Shown here one piece after another: positions 42,595 to 50,641 of a stretch of 64,000 nucleotides of DNA. A program made the translations under genes and the position numbers. Source of the DNA: JAJFUV01 sp964384215. GTDB taxonomy: Bacteria; Acidobacteriota; Terriglobia; Bryobacterales; Bryobacteraceae. How positions within the stretch are numbered: position 1 is the first letter of the stretch; each line of letters starts with the position of its first letter. The stretch is from the NCBI GenBank assembly GCA_964384215.1, contig CAYLLB010000006.1, forward strand, positions 1-64,000, given 5' to 3'. The notes beneath the pieces are model-generated. The model saw nothing but the letters and a program-made list of their open reading frames with translations. It had not been told where the DNA came from and made no database searches.

Positions 42595-43323
42595 ATGAGC
42601 CTGCTGTCAGTTCGACTCGAAGAAAACACGCGGCGCTCCATTCGCCGCGCCATCCGGGCGGGCACGCTGCGCGCCGCCGTGGTACCGCTGGCCAGCACCG
42701 AACAGCACAACGAGCACCTGGCGATGAGCCACGATGCAGACTGCGTGGCGTGGATCTGCCGGCAAGCCGCCGGACGCGTCTTCCCTGCGGCCGTGGTTAC
42801 GCCTGTCGTCCACTTCGGGATTTCGGAACACTGGATGGATCATCCAGGCACGTTGACGCTCACGCCGGAAACGTTCGCGCAGGTCGTCTATGAAATTTGC
42901 GACAGCCTGCGCCGCGGCGGCATCGGGCGCATCCTCCTGGTCAACGGCCACGGCGGCAACCGCCGCCCTATCGAAGCGCACCTGGAGGAGTTTCGGGCCA
43001 AGCTGGGCATTCGCATCGAGTTCTGTTCCTATTGGGAGGCCTATTCGAGCGGCTTCGTGAAGCGCTGGCTCGAATCGGGCGACTGCCCCGGGCACTCCGG
43101 CGAATTCGAGACCTCCGAGGCCATGGCCATCTTCCCCCAAAGCGTACACATGGACGAGGAAGCCTACCCGGCCGGGGAAGTCCGGATCACCGACGCGAAG
43201 CGCGCCGCTGACGACCTGCATTTCTTTGCGACGGCGCGGCTCGCGTCAGCCGAAAAGGGGTGGGTGATGCTGGAAGCCGCCGTGGATTGGCTGGCAGCGA
43301 GAATCGAAACGCTGATCCGATAG
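42595..43323 (+). CDS. Creatininase-family amidohydrolase
   Basis: 242 residues with the creatininase-family metal-site motifs: PLASTEQHNEHLAMSHD, FGISEHWMDHPGTLTL, LLVNGHGGNRRP and GHSGEFETSEAM. The family hydrolyses cyclic amides or N-formyl/amide bonds; substrates are diverse. Cytoplasmic. It is the last gene of the MFS-dehydratase operon (8 nt after the Rid-like gene) and ends 13 nt from the convergent acyl-CoA ligase gene. Confidence 0.87.
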   Translation: MSLLSVRLEENTRRSIRRAIRAGTLRAAVVPLASTEQHNEHLAMSHDADCVAWICRQAAGRVFPAAVVTPVVHFGISEHWMDHPGTLTLTPETFAQVVYEICDSLRRGGIGRILLVNGHGGNRRPIEAHLEEFRAKLGIRIEFCSYWEAYSSGFVKRWLESGDCPGHSGEFETSEAMAIFPQSVHMDEEAYPAGEVRITDAKRAADDLHFFATARLASAEKGWVMLEAAVDWLAARIETLIR

Positions 43324-43336
43324 GAGCCGGGAGGCC

Positions 43337-45004
43337 TCAGGCTGTCGCTATGTTGGCGGCTTTCTCGAGGCCGCGCTCGCGGATTTCGTAATCCCGGATC
43401 ATGAACTTCTGGATCTTCCCGGTCACGGTCAGCGGAAAATTGTCCACGAAACGAACGTACTGCGGGACCTTGAAATACGCGATGGTGCCGCGGCAGAAAT
43501 TGCGGATTTCGTCTTCGGTCGCGGTGACGCCGGGCTTCAGACGAATCCACGCGCAGACGGTTTCTCCCAACCGCTCATCGGGCAGGCCCACGACATAAAC
43601 ATCGGCGACTTTGGGATTCGTCATCAGGTACTCTTCCACCTCGCGCGGGTAGATATTCTCACCGCCACGGATGATGGTCTCCTTGGCCCGGCCGCGCATA
43701 CGGAAATAACCGCTGGGCTGCATGATGGCGAGATCGCCGGTGTGCAGCCAGCCATCGCTGTCGACGGCGGCGGCGGTAGCTTCGGGATCGGCGTCGTACC
43801 CTTTCATGACCAGGAAACCGCGCACGCACAGTTCGCCTATCTCGCCCACAGGCAACATTTCGCCCGTGTTCGTGGAGACGACCTTAATCTCGACGTTGGG
43901 CAGCGGGCAGCCCACCGTCGAGACGCGCAACTCGATCGAATCGTGGACGCGCGACATGGTGCACACCGGGCTGCACTCGGTCTGTCCGTAGCAGATGGTC
44001 AATTCGGGGCAGTGCATCTCCTCGACGACCTGCCGCATGGTCTCGATAGGACAGGGCGAGCCGGCCATGACACCGGTACGCAGCGAGGAGTAATCGAAGC
44101 GCCGGAACTCAGGGTGATTCAGCTCCGCGATGAACATGGTGGGCACCCCGTAAATGGCGGTGGCACGTTCTTCGTGGATAGTCTGAAGCGTGGTCAAGGC
44201 GTCGAACTGCGCGGAGGGTAGAATCAACGTGGCGCCGTTGACCAGCGCGACCATGCTGGCGATGACGCTGCCGAAACAGTGATAGAGGGGAACCGGCGCG
44301 CAGATGCGATCGGCCGAGCTGGCGTTCAGATATGTACCGATAGCGGCGCCGTCGTTGACCAGGTTGCGGTGGGTAAGAAGTACCCCCTTCGGCGAGCCCG
44401 TAGTGCCGGAAGTGTACTGGATGTTGGCTATATCCCCCGGCTGGGCCGCCTGTGGCGGCAGTTCCGCATCGCTATCGAGCATGTCAAACCAGGTTTGCTG
44501 GCCCAGGTAGATGGCATGTTCGAGCGGTAAATCCTCGCCATTCCGCGATTCCTCGAGGATGGAGCGATAGTCGGCGCGCGAGTCGCGCTCATTCAAGAAC
44601 AGCGCTTTCATGTGCGACTTGCGCAACACGTAGCGCAGTTCGTGCGAACGGTAAGCGGGATTGACGTTCACGAGCACCACGCGGGCCAGCGACGCCGCGT
44701 ACTGCAGGTAGACCCACTCGGCGCAATTGCTGGCCCAGATGCCGGCGCGGTCGCCCGGCTTGAGACCCAGTCCCACCAGGCCGCGCGCTGTGCGTTCCAC
44801 CTGGCGGGCCAGTTCCTTCCAGGTGTGGCGCACATTCTGGTGGCGGACCACCAGCGCCTCGCCGTCGCCGCAGCGGGCAACGGTATCGGCGAGTACACCT
44901 GCGATGGACTTTTCGATCAGTGGCGCAACCGGACCCCGGGCGTAGCTCCACTCAGCCGACACCTCGCCGCCGCCCGGAACGGCGAATGTCGGCGGCGCCG
45001 TCAA
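43337..45004 (-). CDS. AMP-forming acyl-CoA ligase
   Basis: About 555 residues. ANL-superfamily motifs: IQYTSGTTGSPKGVLLTHRN (P-loop), CYGQTECSPVC, GWLHTGDLAIM, GYFRMRGRAKETIIRGGENI, and VTGKIQKFMIRD with the C-terminal catalytic Lys. It should activate a fatty or related carboxylic acid to its CoA ester. A TTG at 45004 just after AAAGGAGG overlaps the stop of the upstream isomerase gene (TTGA) and gives normal length; GTG 44962 is an alternative. The open frame continues further upstream but through the isomerase gene. Confidence 0.9.
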   Translation of the reverse strand: MTAPPTFAVPGGGEVSAEWSYARGPVAPLIEKSIAGVLADTVARCGDGEALVVRHQNVRHTWKELARQVERTARGLVGLGLKPGDRAGIWASNCAEWVYLQYAASLARVVLVNVNPAYRSHELRYVLRKSHMKALFLNERDSRADYRSILEESRNGEDLPLEHAIYLGQQTWFDMLDSDAELPPQAAQPGDIANIQYTSGTTGSPKGVLLTHRNLVNDGAAIGTYLNASSADRICAPVPLYHCFGSVIASMVALVNGATLILPSAQFDALTTLQTIHEERATAIYGVPTMFIAELNHPEFRRFDYSSLRTGVMAGSPCPIETMRQVVEEMHCPELTICYGQTECSPVCTMSRVHDSIELRVSTVGCPLPNVEIKVVSTNTGEMLPVGEIGELCVRGFLVMKGYDADPEATAAAVDSDGWLHTGDLAIMQPSGYFRMRGRAKETIIRGGENIYPREVEEYLMTNPKVADVYVVGLPDERLGETVCAWIRLKPGVTATEDEIRNFCRGTIAYFKVPQYVRFVDNFPLTVTGKIQKFMIRDYEIRERGLEKAANIATA

Positions 45005-45897
45005 CGGCCTCCTTTCGCGCCGAGCAGATCGGCGACGAAAGCGCGGCTGCTCTCGACCAACTCCCAGCTTCCCGGCCAGAAGCACAAGTCGATGCACCAC
45101 CACTCGATGTTGGGGACCGCCAGCAGTGCCGGGGCCAGGGCCTTGAAATCCACGAAGCCTTCGCCGAACGGGCGGTGCGTGCTGGTTTCATCGCCGTGCA
45201 GCGTGCCGTCGGAGTCGATCAGGTGGATGTGCCCGATGCGGCCTTCCAGTTTCTTGAGGAACTCGGCCACGCCGCCCGGGAGGGTTTCCTTGGGCGGATG
45301 CTGGCGCGCGCCCACCACGCCGCACATGTAGGCGTGGGAGGTATCGAACATGACGCTGAAATTCGGATGGCCGACCTTCTGATGCATGGCCACCACTTCG
45401 GACGGCTTGTTGTAAGCGAAACCCGGTTCAAACTCCCAGACCAGCCGGAGGCCGGCCTGCTGGGCGATGCCAGCGCCGTCCCGCCAGATGTCCGCCATGC
45501 GGTCCATCGCGGCGGCGTAGTCGGACTCGGGAATGGAGCCTGGGGCGGCTACCGAGTCGACGCGGATACCGGCGCTGCCGATATCGGCGCACAACTCGAC
45601 GTTGCGCTTGAAAAGGTCCAGGTACTTCTGCCGGTTGCCGGCGACCGCTGGGTTCACGCTGCTGAAATCAGCCGCGTAGCCGGACACACCCAAGCCGGCG
45701 TCCTTGAGCATCTTCACCAGTTCAGCGCGCGAAGCCGTCGTAGGGTAGCGCTCCAAGGTGACGTGAGGCGGGAAACCGCAGACCTCGATACCGTCGTAAC
45801 CGGCCTTGCTGAGCCTTTCAACGCACTTTTCAAAGGGAACGGGATTGTCCGTGTAAGGGCCGAAGGCAAAGGCCCAGCTTCCGAGCGAAATCTTCAT
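45001..45897 (-). CDS. Sugar-phosphate isomerase/epimerase family (xylose-isomerase-like TIM barrel)
   Basis: 298 residues from ATG 45897, preceded by GAGGAC. AP-endonuclease-2/IolE-type fold: SLGSWAFAFG, GYDGIEVCGFPPH, LVWEFEPGF, FSVMFDTSHAYMCG, and IGHIHLIDSDGTLHG, with acidic and His metal positions. It likely isomerises a sugar or inositol derivative. It is divergent from the Gfo/Idh oxidoreductase, a frequent partner of this family, and coupled to the acyl-CoA ligase downstream. Confidence 0.88.
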   Translation of the reverse strand: MKISLGSWAFAFGPYTDNPVPFEKCVERLSKAGYDGIEVCGFPPHVTLERYPTTASRAELVKMLKDAGLGVSGYAADFSSVNPAVAGNRQKYLDLFKRNVELCADIGSAGIRVDSVAAPGSIPESDYAAAMDRMADIWRDGAGIAQQAGLRLVWEFEPGFAYNKPSEVVAMHQKVGHPNFSVMFDTSHAYMCGVVGARQHPPKETLPGGVAEFLKKLEGRIGHIHLIDSDGTLHGDETSTHRPFGEGFVDFKALAPALLAVPNIEWWCIDLCFWPGSWELVESSRAFVADLLGAKGGR

Positions 45898-45995
45898 GGC
45901 GATGTCCTCGATGAGCGCCACCCTCTACACGGGCGGCTCAACTTGGAATTGTACACCAGGAGACAGGAGGGGGAGGCCGGTTGGGGCCGGCGCAT

Positions 45996-46026
45996 TTGTC
46001 TCGCCGACGAGAATTCATTGTATATT
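45996..46026 (+). promoter_or_regulatory. Putative promoter of Gfo/Idh gene
   Basis: TTGTCT (45996-46001) and TATATT (46021-46026), 19 nt apart, in a locally AT-rich stretch; AAGGAG then precedes ATG 46047. Confidence 0.35.
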
Positions 46027-46046
46027 GGTTCCTCCAAGGAGCAATC

Positions 46047-47210
46047 ATGGCGAAAGAACTCAGGGTTGGACTCATCGGCTGCGGCTTCATGGGCCGCACC
46101 CACTCGAATGCGTACCGGCGGTTGAACAACTTCTTCGACGTCGAGCACCGGCCGGTATTGAAGGCCATCTGCGACACGAATGAACCCAAGGCGCGGCAGT
46201 ATGCGCAGACCTGGGGCTACGAACGGGTAGAGACAGACTGGCGCAATCTGCTCACGGCAAAAGACATCGATCTCATCGACATCTGCGTGCCCAACGTGGC
46301 GCACGCGGAGATTGCCATCGCGGCGGCCCAGGCCGGCAAGATGGTGTTCACCGAAAAGCCCATGGCCATGAACGCAGCACAGGCCGAGGAGATGGTACGC
46401 GCCGTCGAGTTGGCCGGCGTGCCGAACATGGTGTCGTTCAACTACCGGCGCGTGCCCTCCATCTCGCTCGCCAAGCAGATTGTGGACGAGGGGCGTATCG
46501 GACGGCCGTTCCACTACAGAGCCTTGTACCTGCAGGACTGGACCATTTCAGCCGACGTGCCGCAGGGCGGCGACGCGCTTTGGCGGCTCGACGCGCGCGT
46601 GTCGGGCAGCGGCGTCACGGGCGACCTTCTGGCACACTCCATCGACACGGCCATGTGGCTGAACGGCCCCATCGCGCGCGTAATGGCCAAGACCGAGACC
46701 TTCGTCAAGGAACGCAAGCACGCCGTGACGGGGCAGGTGGAGCCGGTGACCATCGACGATGCCTGCATGTTCCTGGCTGTGTTCGCCAACGGGTCGATGG
46801 GCACGTTTGAAAGCACGCGTTACGCGCGCGGGCGGAAGAATTTCAACACCTTCGAGTTGAACGGCGCAGACGGCAGCCTGTACTTCGACCTGGAAGAGCC
46901 CGAATACCTGCAGTTCTTTGAATACAAGCAAAAGGAGACCGGCAAGAAGACCGCATCGCATCTCACGGGCTGGCGCAAGATCCACACAACGAATTCCGAG
47001 CATCCTTACATGAGTCACTACTGGGTGCCCGGGACATGCATCGGTTACGAGCATACCTTCCTGAACGCGCTGGCGGACTTTGTCGAGGGGATCGAAAAGG
47101 GTATGCCCGCGCAGCCGAATTTCCGCACCGCGCTGCAAACGCAGCGCGTCTGCGATGCAGTGATCGAGAGCGCCCGCCGCAGCGAGTGGGTGGACACGGG
47201 CGCGGAGTAA
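46047..47210 (+). CDS. Gfo/Idh/MocA-family oxidoreductase
   Basis: 387 residues from ATG 46047, with AAGGAG ~8 nt upstream. An N-terminal Rossmann domain (LRVGLIGCGFMGRTHSNAYR), the signature VFTEKPMAMN with the catalytic-loop Lys, and a C-terminal alpha/beta domain. It oxidises or reduces a sugar or inositol derivative with NAD(P). It is divergent from the sugar isomerase/epimerase, so the two probably act on the same compound. A small stem (CGGAT-TAAC-ATCCG) follows the stop. Confidence 0.9.
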   Translation: MAKELRVGLIGCGFMGRTHSNAYRRLNNFFDVEHRPVLKAICDTNEPKARQYAQTWGYERVETDWRNLLTAKDIDLIDICVPNVAHAEIAIAAAQAGKMVFTEKPMAMNAAQAEEMVRAVELAGVPNMVSFNYRRVPSISLAKQIVDEGRIGRPFHYRALYLQDWTISADVPQGGDALWRLDARVSGSGVTGDLLAHSIDTAMWLNGPIARVMAKTETFVKERKHAVTGQVEPVTIDDACMFLAVFANGSMGTFESTRYARGRKNFNTFELNGADGSLYFDLEEPEYLQFFEYKQKETGKKTASHLTGWRKIHTTNSEHPYMSHYWVPGTCIGYEHTFLNALADFVEGIEKGMPAQPNFRTALQTQRVCDAVIESARRSEWVDTGAE

Positions 47211-47283
47211 GCAAGCGGATTAACATCCGTTTGTCATGCAACTTTCATGAAGACCGTGTAGTATTCGAGGTGGTTCGTCATGC

Positions 47284-47361
47284 TTCCCGAAGTGTGGAGC
47301 GTGGGTAATGAACCGGGAAACGCCAGTCGCCCGGCCTTGCGAGGTGACTGGCGTGTTTTTT
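47284..47361 (+). terminator. Two stem-loops ending in a strong intrinsic terminator
   Basis: TTCCCG (47284-47289) pairs with CGGGAA (47314-47319), directly followed by a 12-bp stem (47320-47331 with 47343-47354, one G-U) and GTTTTTT. It lies 145 nt after the Gfo/Idh stop and 100 nt before the receptor start, so it may end the upstream transcript, belong to a short RNA, or act as an attenuator in the receptor leader. Confidence 0.7.
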
Positions 47362-47460
47362 GCCCCCTGTCTTGGTATCCTGAGAGTCTGTGAAGAAGTC
47401 TGCTACAGGGGCAGGATTCTATACAATTTTCAATCAATTTGTAAGGGGTAAGGAGGCTGT

Positions 47461-50400
47461 ATGAGGTGGAACAAGGCCGTCCGGATCGGGGCGGTTTGTG
47501 TGTTCTTTTTGACCGCTTTGGGTGCCTATGCGCAGGGCGTGGCAGGAATGGGGGCGGTTTCGGGAACGGTCCGTGACGTCACCGGTGCTGTCGTTCCGGA
47601 TGCCACGGTCGTGCTCTCCAACGAGTCCAAGGGCATCAACAGGACGATGAAGACCACGCAGGCTGGTGCGTTCGCAGTGCCAGCGCTGGTGCCGGCAAGC
47701 GGCTATGCGCTCACCGTAAACAAAGAGGGCTTCACCAAGTGGGAAGCAAAGAACTTTGAAATCCTGGTCGGCCAGACGGTGGACTTCAAGGTCGCGCTGA
47801 CGGTCGGCGTCACAGCGACGCAGGTCGAGGTGGTCGGCGAAGCGCCGCTGGTGGAAAACACGAAGAGCGGCGTGACGGCCAGCGTGGGCGAGGCGGAGAT
47901 CAACAATCTGCCCATCAACGGCCGCCGGGTCGACACCTACGTGCTGATGACGCCTGCGGTTAGCAATGACGGAGAATTCGGCCTGATCACCTTCCGCGGC
48001 ATCGCCATGGGGAACAACTTCATGACCGACGGGAATGACACGACGAACTCGTTTTACAACGAGAACGCCGGGCGCACTCGCATCGGCAGTCAGATTTCCC
48101 AGGACGCCGTGCAGGAGTTCCAGGTGCAGTCCAACGGTTTTTCGGCCGAGTTCGGCCGGGCCATGGGCGGTGTCATCAACACGGTGACCAAGAGCGGCAC
48201 CAACGAAGTGCATGGAACCGGATACTGGTTCTTCCGCAACCGCACGCTGGAAGCGGCGGACCGGTATGCCAACGGAGTGAAGCTCCCCGAATGGCGCCAC
48301 ACCGCCGGCGCGAGTATCGGTGGCCCCTGGAAGAAGGACAAGGTGTTCTACTTCTTCAATTACGACTATACCAACCGGAACTTCCCCGCCCTGAACCGCA
48401 TCGTGAACAACTCCCTCACCGACCCGACGGGCAACTATATCCCGGCTTCCAACTGCACGGCCACCGCGGCGCAATGCACTGCGGCCATCAATTTCATCCA
48501 GAGACAGATGAATGTAATGGTGCCGCGCAACTATACGCAGAACCTTGTTTTCGGCAAGATCGACTGGCACATCGACGAGCGCAACTCCATCACTGCCAGC
48601 ATGAATTTCATGGATTGGCGAAGCCCGCACGGCATCCAGACGCAGGCGGTGCTCACCAATGGGAACGCTATCGCCAACAACGGGAATTCGACGGTGAAAG
48701 ACCGCTGGGCGAAGGTGGCATGGACGTCGATCCTGACACCCAACACGGTGAACGAACTCCGCGGCGGGTGGTTCAAGGACCGGCTGTCGGATCCGGCGGC
48801 TTCGGACTTGTGGCCCGCCGAAACTGGCGGACTTTATATCACGGTGGCCGGGACCACCGTGGGCGCGGCCCAGGCGTATCCGCGAACTTTCCCGAGCCAG
48901 AACCGGTACCAGATCGTGGACAACTTGAGCTGGGTGAGCGGCGCCCATACCGCCAAGTTCGGGATGGATTTCTCCACCACGCAGGACTGGATGAACCAGC
49001 TCTACAACGGCAATGGCGGTTACAGCTATTCGAACCTCACTAACTTCGCCAAGGATTTCAACGGCGGCACATTCAACTCAGGCCTCCGGAGTTACAGCAG
49101 CTTCACCCAGGCCTTCGGTAATCCCATCCAGGACTTTCGCACCACAGACATCAATCTGTACGCGCAGGACACCTGGAAGGTATCCCGACGCGTGACCTTG
49201 AACTACGGTGTGCGTTATGAGAAGAGCTGGCTGCCGCAGCCGACCATCACGAACCCGGACTGGCCGCAGACGGGGCGCGTGCCTGCACCCAACAATCAGT
49301 TCTCTCCGCGCCTCAGTTTGTCATACAGTCCGAATGACAAGACCGTGGTTCGCGCCGGGTACGGAATCTTCTATGCCCGCTTCCACGGCAATATGTTGGA
49401 CACGCTGTATCTGGGCAACGGGAAATACCAGACGTCGGTGTACGTGACACCCAGCCAGACCGGGGCCCCCATCTTCCCGAACATTCTGAGCAGTGCTTCG
49501 GGCGCGCCGTCGGGCTCGGTTTCTCTGGCTTTTGCTTCGGAAGATTTCCACGCTCCCTATTCCCAGCAGGGCACGCTGGCAGTGGAAAGAGAGCTGACCC
49601 GAAACCTCGGTCTGACCGTCAGCTATATCTGGAGCCGCGGCATCGGTCTGTTCACGCAGCGCGATCTGAACCTGGGCGCTCCCGGACCTACGGTGACCTA
49701 CACGATCCAGAACGCGGCTGGACAAACCGCCGGTACTTACACCACGCCGGTGTACGTCATCGGAAATCGCGTGGATTCACGCTACAGCAAGATCCTGCAA
49801 GTGGAGAACGGCGGGCAGAGTTGGTATAACGGCCTGGCGGTTCAGCTTCGCAAGCGATTCTCGCACGGCTTCCAAGCGCAGATCGCCTACACTTGGTCCC
49901 ACGCCATCGACGACGCCAACCAGCAGGGCGCCAGTTGGAACGTGGGCAGCAATTACAACAACGCCACGGTTCCGGGCGACTACAAATTCGACCGGGGCAG
50001 CTCCAGCCTGGATCAGCGGCACCGCGCTTCCATCAACTGGATTTGGGCGCCGACTTTCACCAGGAGTACTTCCACCTTCGCCAAGTACTTCATCAACGGC
50101 TGGCAACTCTCCAGTTTGACCACTTTGGCGTCGGCGCACCCGTGGACGGCGACCATGAATTCCGCCTCCACCTCCGCCAATGGTGTCTTCCCCGGCGTTA
50201 CGCTGGCCAACAGTACCATCAACGGGTCCGGCGGCTGGAACCGCGTGCCATTCTGGCCGGTTGGCACCTTGGATGTGGACCAGACCTACCAGGTGGACGC
50301 CCGCATCACGCGCATGATTCCGTTCGGTGAGCGCGTCAAGGCTGAATTGTCGTTCGAAGCATTCAATGCCTTCAATACGATCCGCAACACCAGCGTACAG

Positions 50401-50550
50401 ACCACCGCCTATTCCGTGAGTTCGGGCGGCATTCTGAAGCCGGTACTCAGCAACGGCGTATCGCTGCTGGGCACGGGAAGCGCTTCGCAGGGCTTCCCCG
50501 ACGGAACCAATGCCCGGCGCTGCCAGGTGGCGCTGCGGTTCAGGTTCTAA
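47461..50550 (+). CDS. TonB-dependent receptor with carboxypeptidase-regulatory domain (Oar-like)
   Basis: 1029 residues, preceded by AAGGAGG. Signal peptide ending GAYAQ, regulatory domain (about 30-125; SGTVRDVTGAVVPDATV), plug (VVGEAPLVENTKSGV, NNLPINGRRVDTYVLM, EFQVQSNGFSAEFGRAMGG, VTKSGTNEVHGTGYWFFRN) and a barrel ending VALRFRF. It is transcribed as its own unit between two terminators. The substrate is unknown. The following giant vWA genes are in the same direction but separated by a terminator. Confidence 0.93.
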   Translation: MRWNKAVRIGAVCVFFLTALGAYAQGVAGMGAVSGTVRDVTGAVVPDATVVLSNESKGINRTMKTTQAGAFAVPALVPASGYALTVNKEGFTKWEAKNFEILVGQTVDFKVALTVGVTATQVEVVGEAPLVENTKSGVTASVGEAEINNLPINGRRVDTYVLMTPAVSNDGEFGLITFRGIAMGNNFMTDGNDTTNSFYNENAGRTRIGSQISQDAVQEFQVQSNGFSAEFGRAMGGVINTVTKSGTNEVHGTGYWFFRNRTLEAADRYANGVKLPEWRHTAGASIGGPWKKDKVFYFFNYDYTNRNFPALNRIVNNSLTDPTGNYIPASNCTATAAQCTAAINFIQRQMNVMVPRNYTQNLVFGKIDWHIDERNSITASMNFMDWRSPHGIQTQAVLTNGNAIANNGNSTVKDRWAKVAWTSILTPNTVNELRGGWFKDRLSDPAASDLWPAETGGLYITVAGTTVGAAQAYPRTFPSQNRYQIVDNLSWVSGAHTAKFGMDFSTTQDWMNQLYNGNGGYSYSNLTNFAKDFNGGTFNSGLRSYSSFTQAFGNPIQDFRTTDINLYAQDTWKVSRRVTLNYGVRYEKSWLPQPTITNPDWPQTGRVPAPNNQFSPRLSLSYSPNDKTVVRAGYGIFYARFHGNMLDTLYLGNGKYQTSVYVTPSQTGAPIFPNILSSASGAPSGSVSLAFASEDFHAPYSQQGTLAVERELTRNLGLTVSYIWSRGIGLFTQRDLNLGAPGPTVTYTIQNAAGQTAGTYTTPVYVIGNRVDSRYSKILQVENGGQSWYNGLAVQLRKRFSHGFQAQIAYTWSHAIDDANQQGASWNVGSNYNNATVPGDYKFDRGSSSLDQRHRASINWIWAPTFTRSTSTFAKYFINGWQLSSLTTLASAHPWTATMNSASTSANGVFPGVTLANSTINGSGGWNRVPFWPVGTLDVDQTYQVDARITRMIPFGERVKAELSFEAFNAFNTIRNTSVQTTAYSVSSGGILKPVLSNGVSLLGTGSASQGFPDGTNARRCQVALRFRF

Positions 50551-50563
50551 GGTATAATGCAGG

Positions 50564-50598
50564 GCGGCTGGTTGGCGCCAGCCGCTCTTTTTCTTTCT
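50564..50598 (+). terminator. Intrinsic terminator after receptor
   Basis: GCGGCTGG (50564-50571) pairs with CCAGCCGC (50578-50585) across a 6-nt loop, followed by TCTTTTTCTTTC. It separates the receptor transcript from the vWA genes. Confidence 0.8.
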
Positions 50599-50641
50599 GC
50601 GCGGCCCGGCGCCACGGCCGGGGTCTATTTTCCTCCTGTCT

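Noticed and set aside
50553..50558. TATAAT between the receptor stop and its terminator
   Set aside because: No -35 element at a suitable distance and only 6 nt before the terminator hairpin; it would make no useful transcript.
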